Position numbers and translations under genes: made by a program
Notes under the pieces: model-generated
What the model was told of the DNA's origin: nothing
Databases searched by the model: none
What the model saw: the letters and a program-made list of their open reading frames with translations, nothing else
Shown here: positions 34,963 through 47,147 of the stretch, piece after piece
Layout: each line of letters opens with the position of its first letter
How positions within the stretch are numbered: position 1 is the first letter of the stretch
Assembly: GCF_003144115.1 (NCBI RefSeq)
Contig: NW_020312001.1
Location: forward strand, 470,845 to 534,844
Length of the DNA: 64,000 nucleotides
Source: Tilletiopsis washingtonensis
Lineage: Eukaryota > Basidiomycota > Exobasidiomycetes > Entylomatales
Reading direction: 5' to 3'

Positions 34963-37388
34963 TCACTGGCGGAGCGCTGCGGAGAGGACGCGCCAGGCGA
35001 GCCAGCCGCCAGCCGCGCCGCCGCACGCCAGCACGAGGCCCATCTCGCGCAGCAGGCTGCGGTACGCCTTGACCATGCGCTGGCCCTCGGCGGGGTCGAG
35101 CTCGATCTCCTCGCCGTCGGCGTTGTGTGCCTCGTCGGTCGTCTTGGTGCGGAACGTGGCCTTGCGGCTGCCCTGCTGCTTCAGGCTCCACAGCACGAGG
35201 CGCCGCAGCACGATCTGGCAGTTGACGCGCAGCTCGTCGCCCCAGGCTTGTCGGTAGGCGCGTGCGAAGAGCGGCGGCAGAATGAGAACGAAGAGCGCGA
35301 TGCGCAGCCGCACTGCGCGCCAGGCCGTGTAACTCGGCAAGTGCAGCGCCGTGGAGAGTGACGGGCCGATGAGGAAGCGGGCGAGCGCTGAACAGGCAGC
35401 AGAGGTCAGCACAGCCGCAGTTGCGACGCCAGAGCACAACGCTCTCACCGCAGTTCGCCGCGAAGCTCATGCCCGACGGTGGCCGGTTGGACATGGCGTA
35501 GAGCAGCGGCAGCGCTGGGCCCGTCTTTGCGCCGACCGGCACCTCGTCGCCTCGCAACGGCGGCGGCGCATCCCAGAGACGCGCTGGCGTGACGTCCATG
35601 AAGTGGTGGCACGCCACCGACCAGACTGGCGAGGAGCGAGTGAGCAGGGCCTCGCCGCGAAGCTGCGCTGCCACTCACAGAAGCGCTCGGCGGTGCCTGC
35701 GTCGCGAAACGTGCGGCGCAGCAGCGCTGGATGGCAGCCCATGTAGAAGCCGACGTGGCGCCACACGGCGACGTAGTCCTGCCGCTCCTGCTCGGACAGC
35801 TCGATGCCCATACGCTGGATGCGCCTCTCTTCAGTGCCACGACCCAGCCAAGGAGCAGCGCAGTACGACTCACCGAAAGACTCCACAGCGGCACGATGGC
35901 GAAGGCGCACAGCGTCGCCACGAGGTCCTCCTGATTGATGGCGTCCGAGCTCGTCCCTCTGCGCGCGCACTGAAGGCGCACGTTCGCGTGCAGCAGGCGC
36001 ACCCGTGCGCTCGACACCCAGCCGGCGCCGGCACTGTCCAGCGACACGCTGTCTTGAGAGCGCTCCGACGGCGGGCGCAAGTTCGCCGGCCGGTCCATGA
36101 CGTCGAGGTTCCACACGTTCGTCTCGAGCAGGCGGACGAAGGTGCGGTTGGCGGCGGCCTCGGTCATCATACGTCCGGACGCCGCATTGGCCGCCACGCG
36201 CGGCATGAGGTAGTCTGTTGCAGTCAGAACGGCGCTGATGCGCGCAGACGCGAAGCCGCCGGACAGGCCCATGTGCAGCAGCGAGACTCTGCGGCAGGGT
36301 CAGCAGGCTGGACGGCGGCAGTGAGAGCAGAACGACTCACAGGATCGGCGGGCCGTAGCGGTAGTACACCTTCTGGCCCTCGTCGATGATGCGCGCCTCC
36401 TCGCGCAGCTCCTCCTCGTCTGCCGCCTCTTCAGCCTCCATGTCCTCCCGTGCCAGCTTCGTCACCGTATCCCACGACTCGTATCCCGGAGCCTCCGTCT
36501 TGCTGGCCGCGGCAGCGCCCTTGCGCTTCGCGTAGTAGTCGAGGCTGAGCGCTCCGGCGCCGGGCGGCGGCCTGCGAGCGCATGACGCGAAGAGAGCTTG
36601 GGCCGCAGAGCGCAGCTCGCCTGGCGCTTCTGGATCTTGCAGCGCGTTCGCAAGGGCGGAAAGAGCGTCGCCTTTCACTGCATGCGCCGACAGCGCGCGG
36701 ACTGCTGCGTCAGCTGGCTCGTCGGCCATCGAGCGCCACCTGTGCGAGCGCAGGTCAGCAATGAAGCTGTGTACGCCAGATTCTGAACGACGCACTCCTC
36801 CAAGACGTCGAGCGGCGGGCAGTCGTCATCCCAGACCACGATGCGGTCCCAGCTGCGGACGAGCTCGCCGTTCTCGGGCTGCTTGCGCCGCCCACTCTCC
36901 TTGTCGAGGCCCCAGTGGAAGTCCGTGTCCTCGAAGATCTCCGCCGTCTTGCCGAGCTTTGTGCGCTGCAAGACGTGGCGTTGCCATCCGAAGTGCGCAC
37001 GAAGACCGGCGAGCCAGCTGAAGGGGCCGACGGTGAAGGGCGCGCCGGGCGTCAGGATCAGCGTCGTGACGGTGCGTCCGGGCGGCTGCGGCAGGTCGAG
37101 GCGCGCCACGAGGAAGAAGAGGCAGGCCGGCAAGACGACAGCCAGAGGTGGCACGGCATAGCCCAGCGCCTTGATGCCGGCGTGCAACAGCAGCACGGCG
37201 GACGTCGGCGCCAGCACCGGGCGTGTCAGCAGCGGCAGCACACGCGACGCCGCCACCAAGACGCCGGCCGTGCGGAGCTGCAGCGGCGAGGTACCGAGCC
37301 AGTACGCGCCCGCCAGCGCCGCCGTGCAAGCCACGAGCAGCGGTGCTCCGGGCGCCTGAGGCGTCCTTCCGGCGGCGGGCGGCGCCAT
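34963..37388 (-). CDS. DUF2236 / mpaB-like membrane oxygenase
   Basis: Predicted integral-membrane protein of the ER-bound oxygenase mpaB / rubber oxygenase family (DUF2236), heme-dependent where studied. Six exons: 37388-36796, 36739-36341, 36288-35874, 35826-35679, 35625-35449, 35387-34963, coding 718 aa. The N-terminal 120 residues hold several hydrophobic helices. A soluble linker of about 200 residues is acidic near LAREDMEAEEAADEEELREE. The DUF2236 core has VYYRYGPPILVSLLHMGLSG, SSARVRLLHANVRLQ with the candidate heme-ligand His, DAINQEDLVATLCAFAIVPL and ELSEQERQDYVAVWRHVGFY. C-terminal helices follow (RIALFVLILPPLFARAY and LVLACGGAAGGWLAWRVL). Substrate is unknown. The start could lie further upstream in the same frame, adding up to about 50 residues. 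Confidence 0.78.
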
Positions 37389-37954
37389 GGTGTTGCGTCG
37401 TCGAGTGTTGCTGGTGTGGTCGGGAGGCAGGCTCGAAAGGTCAGCCGGGAGCGGCGTTTTGCCAAGGGTCATGCGGTACGCGTCGTAGCGGCGCGGCTGC
37501 AGGCTGCTTATGTACGACCACGCACGGCCCTGCTCCGCCAAACGCAACGGCTCCCCGCAGCGCAGAGGTCACCACAGAGCAGCTTGGAGGCCCTACACCA
37601 CTGCTGGACCCCTGATGCCGACTTCCGCTCAACGAGGTTGGGCAAGGAGGCAATATGCAGGGACTCGGGAGAGCCGGCTGGACGCCTCCGGCACGGGACT
37701 CGGAGCAGCTGTCTGAAGCGCCGCTGTGCGGCCTGAGCTCCCCTCGACTCCTCTCCCATTCCCCCATGCCTCATCCTGGCGCCGCTACGCTAGACGGCAA
37801 TAAGCAGGAACTCGGCTGCGATGGACGAGTGCCTTGCTCCGGCTCTCGGACCACGACGGTGGAAGCTAGCGCCGCTGCCTCCCGTGACACCCTCTGCTGT
37901 CTACGGAGTCTCATTACGCGGTGCTCATGCTACATGGTCGCGGCCGTGGCCTCT
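37389..37954. other. Intergenic spacer
   Basis: About 0.57 kb between the BLM10 stop and the oxygenase start, both minus strand. No gene seen. Confidence 0.4.
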
Positions 37955-40900
37955 CTATGCAAAGTAGCTCGAGCTGCCGCGAGCCCACTCGGACACCTCG
38001 CTCAGCCGGTCGCCGAAGAGCGGCGCGTCCTGCTCCCACGTGTCCTGGTGAAAGCGCTTGAAGTCGGCGGCCGCCTTGCGCACCGTCGTCGAGACTGGCG
38101 GCGGCGAGTCGTCGTGGTGCACGAGCTGCGGGAGGCAGGTCAGCACAGGCAAGGGCAAGCGAGACAGCAGGGCCACTCACTGTCTCGCAGATCAGGGCGG
38201 CTGAAGGGCAGCACGTCAGCGAGCGGTCAGCAGGAAAGGCGTTGATGACTCACGCATCCAGCTCGGCACCTCGTAAGGGAATGCCGAGAGCAGCGCCGTC
38301 ACGCCGAGGATGCCCGAGTGCAGCTTCAGCAGCGCCGCCGCGAAGCCCGCGTCGCTACGCTTGGGCAGCTGCACGCTCAGGATCGTGGCGGTGAAGCGCT
38401 TGCGGAGCGTCGCGATGATCTGCCGCTGGCTGCAGCGCACGATGCCGCCGAGCGTCGTGGCGGCCATCTCGCGCACCTCGAGATGCGCGTCGGCCAGCAG
38501 CTCGAACAGCAGCTCGACGATCTCGTGGATCGCCGCCTGCTCGAGGCTGAACAGATTCTGGAAGAAGGCGACCTGCAGCACCGGCAGCACATCCAGCCGC
38601 GTGCGCCACGACTCGCGCGAGGCGCGCACCACCGAGAGCAGCGCCGAGACGAAGCGTGCGGCACTGGCCGCCGACCACGGGAAGCAGGCCATGCGGTACA
38701 GCACGCGGCGTGCCGTCGCCTGCAGCTCGACGTTGTCCTGCAGCTCGAGCATCTCAAAGATGTGCGGCAGGAAGTCGATGGCAAGGTCCGGCAGCGCAGA
38801 GACGCGGTGGTCGCCCATCGAGGCGCTGATCCACATCAGTGTCGTGAGCGCGCCGCGGTCGCTGTGGCGAGAGAGTGTCAGCGAGAGCGCAAGATCGGCG
38901 TGAGCCTTGTGCACTCACTACTTCGAGGTGCCGGTGGCCATCGGCACACGCTGCGGACGCCACTCGGACAGCGCCGCCTGGATCTTGGCGAAGCGGCCCG
39001 CGTACACCTCCGGTTTCGCGAAGAGCGAGCCGGAGCCCGTCGCGCACGAGTCGAGCAGCAGCGGCACGCTTCCGAATGACGGCGAGACGCGCAGCAGGTC
39101 GAGGTCCACCAGGCCCTCGCTGATGTTGATGCGCACCTCGGCGTAGTCGGACGAGAGCGCGTCCGTGTAGAGCTGTGTGAACTCGGAGGCCCAGGCGAAG
39201 AACTTGGTGCCGAGCGAGCGCTCCACGCCGCGCAGCATGCCGAGGCGCTTCGACTGCTCCCACGGGCTGATACCCGTGGCGTCCTCGCCGAGAGCCTCGC
39301 GCGCAGCCTCGATAGCGAAGTGCAGCAGCGGTGCAGAACGGCGAGGGTCGCGGCCGCTGAGACAGTGCTCGACCATCATCTGCCACGCCGGCTGGCTGTC
39401 GGGTGTGCTCTCGCGGAAGATGCGGGGCAGGAGGTCGGACACAAAGCTCCAGAGCTCGCGCTGCGCCTTGAGCGGCCAGTGCTTGGAGCCGCGCAGGCAG
39501 CCGCCGAGCAGCTCGCCGGCGGCGCGGTGGCCATGTCGGTCGGCTTGACCAATGAGCGCGAGCACGCGCGGCTGCAGATTCGGCAGCACCTCGGCGCCGA
39601 AGACCTGGCACAGCGACTTGATGAGGTCGACGCTCTCGCCGCTGAGGTAGTCGCGGTCCTTCTCCTGGCTGAGGTGGCGCGCAAAGGACTCCCACCACGC
39701 CTCGCTGCGGATGCACTCGCGCAGCGCGTCGACGGCGCCCATCGAGGCCTCCTCCCAGGCGAAGGCCGGCACGTCCTCCGGCGGCGCGGAGTAGTACGAC
39801 AGCTTCTTGCCCCAGACCAGCCAGCCGGACGTCGTCTTGTCGAAGAGGCGGACGCCGGGCTCCATCGAGCCTTCGGCGAAGCTCGCCCAGTGTGCGTCGT
39901 TCCACTCGCGCGACACTGGCAGCGGCAGCTGCTCCTCGTGCTTGAGCGGGTTCGTGGGCTCGCCGGCGACGAGGGCCGCGTCGTCCTTGCACAGCGAGCG
40001 GAGCTTGAGCGTGTACAGGACCTTCGTGACGGCTAGCTGCGCAGATCGGCGCGTCTTGGGGTTCTCGCTGATCACCTGGCTGCCGAGATAGGCTGCGAGG
40101 CCGGCATGCAGCGGCTGATCGCTGCGAACGCCAATTGCACGGAGCAGGCGTAGCGCCACCAGCGCATACGCCCAGTGCGTCTCGGGCGCTTTGGCCAGCT
40201 CGAGCAAGCGAGGCGTCAGCTCCGCATGCATGCTGTTGATGGTGTCCAGCCGCTGCGTGCGCCGTGTCGCCACCGCGTCGAGCAATTCCGCGCCAACGGC
40301 CTCGTACTGCGGCACCTGCTCGGCAAGCGAGAGCGCCTCGTCGAGCTCGTCCGACTGCAGCTGGATGCGCATCGGCGAGTGGAAGCGCGCCAGGGCGTTC
40401 TCAAGGTTGATGCGCACGAGCTTCTGGATCGACGGCTTCGAGTGGTTCTGCGCCGAGAGCAGCGCGAGAATGTAGCGCGTCGTGAAGCGTGCGTCGACGA
40501 CACACATGTTCATCATGCCCTTGCTGCCGAGCACGTAGAGCGCGCCCTTGAAGCGGTCGTCGCTCTTGTCGCTCGTGCCTTGTGCGGCCGTGAGCTTCAC
40601 CGCGTCGAGCAGCTTCGGCAGGCAAAGGACGCGCGTGCCGTCGTAGTACGAGGCAATCTCGCCGAGCGCTCCCTGGGCCGTCTTGCGGATGCCGACGTAG
40701 TTGGACAGGCACAGCTCGAGCACATCGGCAATGAGCGCATCGTCGAGCGCAGTGCGGCGGCGGTGGAACGACGCCAGACGAGCGCGACTGCTGTGGTAGT
40801 GCGCGGCACGGCGGATCCAGAAGATACGCGGGTGCAGCCGCTGCTTGGCGTACATCTTGGAGATCGAGCGGAAGAACGCGAGCGAGCGCGCGTGCGACTT

Positions 40901-43900
40901 GTAGTCCTCGCCGTAGTATGCGTACGTGATCATGAACGTGCGAATCGAGCGCACCAGCAGCTTCACGCAGTCGATCTGGTCCTCGGCCGCCGACTCCTGC
41001 GTGCTCTGCGCGGCGCGATGGAGCGTCTCGCCGAAGCGCTTGCGGAACGCCATGACGGTCTTGTAGCGCGTGTCGTCGCGGTCAGTGAGGACGAACCCGG
41101 CCTTGAAGCGCGGCGGAATGGCGATGAACTCGGGCACCTCGTCGCCGCAGTCCATTGCCGCTGCTCCGCCGCCCTCCTCGTCCTCCTCTGCCATGTTGGC
41201 CACGCTCATGAAGCAGCTGCGCGCGAGCGTGAGGGCGCGGCAGAAGTCGTTCGACCAGACCTTGTCCCGCGTCGCGTCGGGCTGCTGCAGACGCTCGACG
41301 GTGTCGAGTGCACTGCCGCCGACCTGCGCCAGGATCTCCAGCGCAAAGTCGATCTCCTCGGCGCTCGGCACGTGCCAGCTCAGGTTGGCGTCCTTGGCGA
41401 GGCACATCTGGCCCCACTGCAGGTGGCTGCGCGCCTGCATCTCGGCGCTGTCCCATTGCTCAGGGCTCCAGGCTCGCTGCTCGCCCGGGTAGATGCCGAC
41501 GAGCGAGGTGATCAGACGCTGCACCAGCCGTGCGGCAAACGAGTAGCCGCGCTCGGTCTGCGTCTTGTCCGCGACGACGCGCAGCAGAGCCAGCAGGCGC
41601 TGGCGGTGCGGCAGCAGGGCGGTGCCGGCATTGGCCACTGCTCCGATGAGGATGCTGAGATGCCAGTGCAGAGCGGCGTCGCTAGCCACAGGGATGCTCG
41701 TGCTCGTCGTGCGCTCGGAGCTCGCGCCGGAGGCCAGCTCGCTCTCGATCTGATCCGCACAGAGCGGCACGAGGCGGTTGAGCACTTTTGCCGAGTCGGC
41801 ACGTGCGAAGCAGCTGACGAGAGCGCCAATGACGCGCACAGCCGTGGCGTTGACGGTCGTGGCGCAGTACTCCGTCACGACGCGGAAGGTGAGGTCGAAG
41901 AAGTGACCCGACATGGCTGAGCAGACGGTGTCGCACGCGGCAAGCAGCGTGTTGACGACGTGCTCCTCGCTCTTGCCGCCGGTCCTGCCGCCCTTGCCCT
42001 CCTCGGGCAGCGCCTCGAAGAGCGCGAGCACGCGGCGGAAGAAGGTCACGATCCAGTCTTCCAACTCGGCCGTGCTCATGCGCAGCGCATCGTCCTCCTC
42101 GGCGGCTGTCGGGCGTCCGTCTTCTGCAGACGGCGAGTCGACTTGCATCGAGCTCTCGCCCGCCGACCGCGCAAGGTCATCTGCGGCAGAGACCAGCTCG
42201 GGACGCGTGAGGTCGTCGAGCTTGACGAGCAGGCACGAGTTGAGGATGAACAGCGAGCTGCTCATGCTCTTGAGCGGGTCATTGATGTCGAGGCCGAGCA
42301 GCGTGGCGTGCAGCAGCGGCGCCAGGTGCTTGCCGCCGGGCCGCCACAGCTCACGCGAGACCATGCCCATCGAGAGCGTCGAGAGGGCGGTAATGATGGC
42401 CGTCGTGCGTGCGGTCGTCTCGAGCGCTTCGAGGCTGTTGAACGAGCGCTCCAGCACCGCTGGGAAGATCAGATCTGGCTCGAGGAGCGCCATGCGCTTC
42501 AGACTCGACTGCGAGCCGGCGACGCTCATCGGGTCCTTGGAGAACATCGACATGAGCGTGACGGTGCGCAGCGTCTTGACGAACTCGCCGAGGATCGCCG
42601 GCGTGAGGCGCCGCTCGGGCGGCGTCTTGCACGAGTCGGACTGCTCCTCCTTGCTGCGCTTCAGCACCTCCCACGTCAGATTCGACACGAAGCTGGTGAG
42701 GTTGATCTGCCACAGGCCCCAGTTGGACGGGTGGTACGACGTCTCGGTGGCCTGCACGAGCTTTGCCAGCTGGTCGAGGGCGCGCGAGCCGGCCAGGTAC
42801 GTGGTCTGTGCAGGCGAGGCGGCGCCGAGGCCACCGTTGGAGCCGCCCGGCGCTGGCGTGCTCACGCCCGGGGTGGGTGCGGCGGTCGACGGCGGCGAGA
42901 CGGGGCCGTCGGGCATGATCGAGTATGCGATGATGACGCTGAAGCTATGCAGCCGGTCGCTCGGCTTCTTCATCTGCAGCGTGAGGCCAGACGCAGCGGC
43001 GTCGGCGCCGCTCGGCGCGGTGCCGACCGACTGGCCCATCAGCGCCGAGCTGGCGGCCTTGCTGCTGCCGACCGGCACGCCCATGCTCCGCAGGCACTTG
43101 GTCATCATGAGCGCGAACTGCTCCGACGTGAAGATGCCGACGTCCGACCACAGGCCGGAGTAGTCCTCCTCGATCTCCTCGTCCTCAGCAGCCCGAGTCT
43201 CGTCTACCTCGCGGCGCTTGCCCTTGCCAATGCCCTCGACCCAGTCGGCCTGGCACGCCACCTTGCGGCGAGCAGCCGAAGACGAGGCGCTGGGGTCGGC
43301 GACGTGCAGCTCGGCCAGGCGAGCGAGCAGGTCGAGCATCTGGTCGTCGAAGAGCGACGACGAGAAGGACTGCCACAGGCGGAACATCGTCGGCAGCCAG
43401 CGCTGCGGGTGCGACAGCGGCAGGAAGTGCACGAGGAACGCCTGCGTCGCAATCACGGAGCTGAGCGAGGCGCCATTGAGGCGCGGCAGGAACGTCTGCA
43501 GCATCTCCTCCGTCGCATCAGGGTCGAAGAAGCGCTGCGCCACCTCGGCGAGGTCGAGCAGCGTCTCGGAGATGCCCGAGCGGTCGCTCCGGCGGTTCTT
43601 GGGGAAGAGCTCCTTGACGAGCAGCGCATGCAGCGGGCGCCATGGCAGCACGAGGTCGTGATTGTTGATGCGCTTCTTGGATCTGCGGAAGGGCGTGAGC
43701 CTTGCAGCAGCGGCGGCTTAGTTGATTGCTACTCACTCAATCAGCGCCATGCACGTGTTGGCGGCGAGCTCGACGATGCGTGTCTCGAGGCCAGGCAGCA
43801 CGGCGACGTGGAAGTAGATGCGGGCGAGGCGCGCTCGCGTTGTTCGCTCCAGCGGGCTGCACCATGTCAGAGGCGACGGAAGTGCGGCGCTGCGGTACAC

Positions 43901-44279
43901 TCACTACTTGAGCGACAGCAGACACTGCAGCCTATGATTCCACTGCACAAAGCCCACATCCCAGCTGCGCGGCGGCGGTCAGCGACGGGCGCCAACGACG
44001 CGCCGCGAGGTGTGCTCACTCCTTGGCTCGCACACACGCGACGAGGCGCGCCACGATGGCAGCGACACGGCCGTCGAACTCCTCAAGCGTCTCGCAGTCG
44101 TACGGCAGGCTGCGGGCATAGTCCATCATCTTGCTGCGGTCCTCGCGCTTGCCGGCCTTGCGGGCGCGCACGGCGCGCGCCTCGCCAAGCGCCAGCGTCG
44201 GGATCGGCTCATCTTCGTCGGACGTCTCGTAGTCAACAGCGTGTGCGAGCGGCGAGTCGACGTCGCCGAGGTCGTCCAT
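37955..44279 (-). CDS. BLM10: Proteasome activator BLM10 / PA200
   Basis: Giant HEAT-like-repeat protein that caps the 20S proteasome in the nucleus and cytosol. Seven exons: 44279-44020, 43964-43905, 43856-43737, 43682-38919, 38861-38254, 38200-38181, 38125-37955, coding 2000 aa. The start gives MDDLGDVDSP followed by an acidic stretch (YETSDEDEP). Early conserved segments include RSLPYDCETLEEFDGRV, VQWNHRLQCLLSLKYP, SKKRINNHDLVLPWRPLHAL and SLSSVIATQAFLVHFLPLSH. The main 4.8-kb exon carries the helical repeats (for example NYVGIRKTAQGALGEIASYY). The C-terminus has HQDTWEQDAPLFGDRLSEV and ends SSYFA: the Hb-Tyr/Phe-Ala ending is the classic YxA-type proteasome-docking tail (here Tyr-Phe-Ala). 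Exon 6 is only 20 nt. Confidence 0.95.
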
Positions 44280-44724
44280 GCTGGTGGTGTGCGGGGTGCG
44301 CCGTGGACTGGGCTGCACCGCCGGCTTTTGAGGAAACTCGACACTGGCAGCTGACGCGGCCTGCTGCGCGACGCAAGGAGCGCTGGCGTCGGGCGGTGCG
44401 TGCAGGCGTAGCGCACTGCTCGTGATCGGAGCGAGCGAGCAAGCGAGCGAGCAGCGGAGGGGGAACAGGTCTCGTGATGGGTGTCGGAAGGACGACGCGC
44501 GTCCTGTCATGCAAGCTTGGGTGCACGGGCGAGCCGCGCAAGCGCTGCCAAAGCAAGCCGCGGATCTTGCCTGGCTGCGCAGCAGCACCTCCACCTCGCT
44601 GACGCGGCCTCGGCCTCGCCTCAACCACCACCGCTCCCCTCGCCTGGCCTCTCCTCGACGCAGGCCAGACGAGCATGCTTCACGCGCTACCACCATCTCT
44701 CATCACCACCAGAACAGGCCTCAC
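44280..44724. other. Divergent promoter between BLM10 and the WLM protease gene
   Basis: A 445-bp spacer between divergent starts. The part next to the WLM gene is CT-rich on the plus strand. No proteasome-box-like element was recognised with confidence. Confidence 0.45.
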
Positions 44725-45712
44725 ATGACGCTGCGCATCCAGCTCGTCTACCGCGGCGCGCCGCAGGAGCTGCTGCTCGACGGCAGCGCGAGCGTCGCGG
44801 AGCTGCGCAGCGCCGCCGCCACGGAGCTCGCCGTGCCACTGGCCAACCTCAAGCTACTCCCACGCCGCGGCCTGCGCCTCGATGCATCCGACTCTCGCTC
44901 GCTCTCAGACCTCGGCGTCGCCGACGCAGAGCGGATAGTGGCGCTCGGCCCGCGCGCCGAGGAGCTCGAGCGCGAGCATGCTGCCGAGGAGGAGAAGCGT
45001 CGCCGCGAGGCGCCTCGCAACTACCACCCGAGCATGCTGCGCGGCACCAAGCCTCGCTCTACAGCTACTGCTGCACCACCGCCGCCCTTTGCCTCCATCG
45101 TGCCGCACCCGCAGACGGCGCCCGACTCGCCGCAGGGCCAGCGCGTGCTCGCCGTGCTGCACCGCCTGGCAGCGGACTCGGGCGTCGTGCACGTCTGTCG
45201 GCTGCATGACTTCACTGTCGGCATCTTGACGGAGCTGCTGCCGCACGAGGTGAGTCTGGTGGGTACGTCAGTGATCGCTTCGTCGTCTCACGCTCCTGCA
45301 GAATCCCGAGCTTCTCGGCCTCAACGAGAACGCCGGGCAGCGCATCTCGCTGCGGATACGCACCGACGACGGCGTCGGCTTCCGCAGCTATCTCGACGTG
45401 CGCCGCGTGCTGCTGCACGAGCTGGCGCACAACCACGTCTCGGGCCATCCGCGCGCATTTAAGGTGCTCAACAGCCAGCTGAATGCTGAGCTCGAGGCGT
45501 ATGAGCGCGCGGGCAAGGAGGGCACACGCACGCTCATCGAGGGAGAAGCGTACGAGCCAGCCGCGGCGCCCGATGCTGGGCCGGCGACGTCACATGTTTT
45601 AGGAGGCGCTACAGCCGGCGGCAAGGATCGCCGCGAGGTCGTGCTGGAGGCCACGATGCGGAGACTCGAGGCGGCGGAACGCGAGATTGAGCGAGGATGC
45701 GGCGGGCAATGA
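44725..45712 (+). CDS. Ubiquitin-like plus WLM-domain metalloprotease
   Basis: Two exons, 44725-45249 and 45302-45712, coding 311 aa. The N-terminal 70 residues read as a ubiquitin-like fold (MTLRIQLVYRGAPQELLLDG then LKLLPRRGLRLDASDSRSLS). A charged helix and a Pro/Ala-rich linker with HPSMLRGTKPR follow. The WLM (Wss1p-like) domain shows RVLAVLHRLAADSGVVHVC, HDFTVGILTEL, LGLNENAGQRISLRIRTDD and the zinc site HELAHNHVSGH (His214, Glu215, His218, His224). WLM enzymes cut DNA-protein crosslinks or SUMO/ubiquitin conjugates; a UBL-WLM layout occurs in other fungi and plants. The intron lies between the two halves of the metalloprotease domain. Confidence 0.88.
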
Positions 45713-47147
45713 GATACCATCAGTCACGGAAGGGCCGCTTCGTTGCGTCAGAGAAGTAGTGAGTGGAGTGGGAGACTAGAGAGCGTGAGAGTGAGAGCTT
45801 GTGAGTCGAGATGAAGCAGCCTGGCGGAGTGAGACGACTTGAAGGCGTGACGTGGTGCTGCAGCGCAAAGTCAGCGCTCACCCAGGATTGCCGGACCGAG
45901 ACGATGACTCACAGACAGCGGCGAGAATGGGGTCACACCACTTGCTCACGTCCGGGTAGGTGCAGCAGCATCCACAGTAGGGCGAGGCGCAGGTCTCGCC
46001 TTCACAGCGACGGATGCAGGCGCTGCAGTAGAAGCAGTTTGAATGGGCGCAGTGCTTGGAGCTACCCCGCTGCTGCCGGTGTCCTGCCCTCTTCCCTGCT
46101 GCTGCTCCTTCTCCTTTGCTGCGGCAACAGCTGCTGCTGCTGCTGACAGCGCTTCCTGGGCTGCTCGAGCCAGCGTGTTTGACGTTGTTAGGACCTTCTG
46201 CGCATGAGCAAGCTCCTTCTCCAGTCTCCGGACATTTGCCTCAGCAGACTGTGCTGCTCTGCGAGCACTCATTGATGCACGTGCGGCATAGGCTGCTGCC
46301 TCCAGTGTGTCGTTGTCGACGACAGAAGAGTCTTGAGCCTTGCTTTGGCTAGGGCTGACCGGAGCTTGTTGTGCGGAGAGGATGACCGGCGCAGGAGCCG
46401 CAGCGAGTTGAGTCTGCTGTGTGGAGACGACGGGCGCAGGAGCCGCAGCAAGCTGAGCTCTCTGTGCGGACACTGCCGGCATAGGGGCCGCGACGAGCTG
46501 AGCTCGCTGTGCGGGGACGAGCGGTCCAGGGGCCGCAGCAAGTTGTTGCTCTCCTTGCTGCGCCTGCTTTGATCAGCTGACTCGCTCAACAGACCTGCTG
46601 CACACCGCGTGCCGCACCTGCCCGTGTGAAGACTCCAGACTTCGCGGCGGCCCGGCTCTGGTGACCGCCTGGCCTGTCGCAGTGCGTTTGGCGGAAGCAA
46701 GCTGCTGTGAGCAGCAGAGATGTCAGTCAGGTGCTTGCAGCGACTGCCGCAACTGAACACACAGCACGACGCCGTCCATACCCGCTCGTGATCTCGTCGC
46801 TGCTGGAGTCGCTCAGAAGCAGGCTTTCGGACACAAACGTGCGTGAGCGACGAGCTGTCTGCTTCGGTATGACGGCCTCGCCCTTTCAGGGCTGCGGAGA
46901 AGGCGACATGGCAGCGGCAGCAGACAAGGCGTGTGCGCGACGTGAGGCTTGTGATGGAGCTGAGGCAAAAGGTCACAGCTGTGGCAGGCCGGCGCTCGCG
47001 GCGCCATCGACGAGGCTCGAGCTCGTCAATGGAATCACTATCACAGTCAGGGGTCCAGCCGGCACCCCAAGGGCGGCGCGCCCCTGGTGCTTCCTTTCCC
47101 ACCAACAGTCATGAGTGTCATCACTTCATTGCGGCCAGATCTGAGGC
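45713..47147. other. Unresolved repeat-bearing locus, possibly a minus-strand gene
   Basis: This stretch between the WLM gene (+) and the GST gene (-) may hold a gene I could not resolve. On the minus strand there are plausible introns: an acceptor TGCTGCTCACAG near 46711; a GTGCGG donor near 46618 with an AAAGCAG acceptor near 46565; and a GTGAGT donor near 45911 with a CGCTGCAG acceptor near 45858. The middle is a 45-bp tandem repeat open in several frames. Near 45900-46040 the minus frame richest in G/C third positions is Cys-rich (segments CFYCSACIRRCEGETC and YCGCCCTYPDVSKWC). No start codon or full exon chain could be fixed. Confidence 0.35.
46360..46545. repeat. 45-bp tandem repeat, about four copies
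   Basis: Four diverged direct copies of a 45-bp unit built round GCCGCAGC and GAGCTGAGCTC-like segments. The period is a multiple of three, so each frame gives a 15-residue repeat. On the minus strand one frame reads QxxQLAAAPxP-type units and another Ser/Leu/Pro/His-rich units. On the plus strand a frame reads SLCGxxxRxRSKL-like units. Confidence 0.75.

Noticed and set aside
40175-44425. Two very long plus-strand open frames (581 and 821 codons)
   Set aside because: They lie antisense to BLM10, are Arg/Val/Leu/Ala-rich with no domain, and arise because high G/C at third positions removes stops from the opposite strand.
46333-46572. Plus-strand 79-codon frame over the 45-bp repeat
   Set aside because: The repeat period keeps several frames open at once; no plus-strand splice sites or flanking coding sequence support it, so I did not call it a gene.
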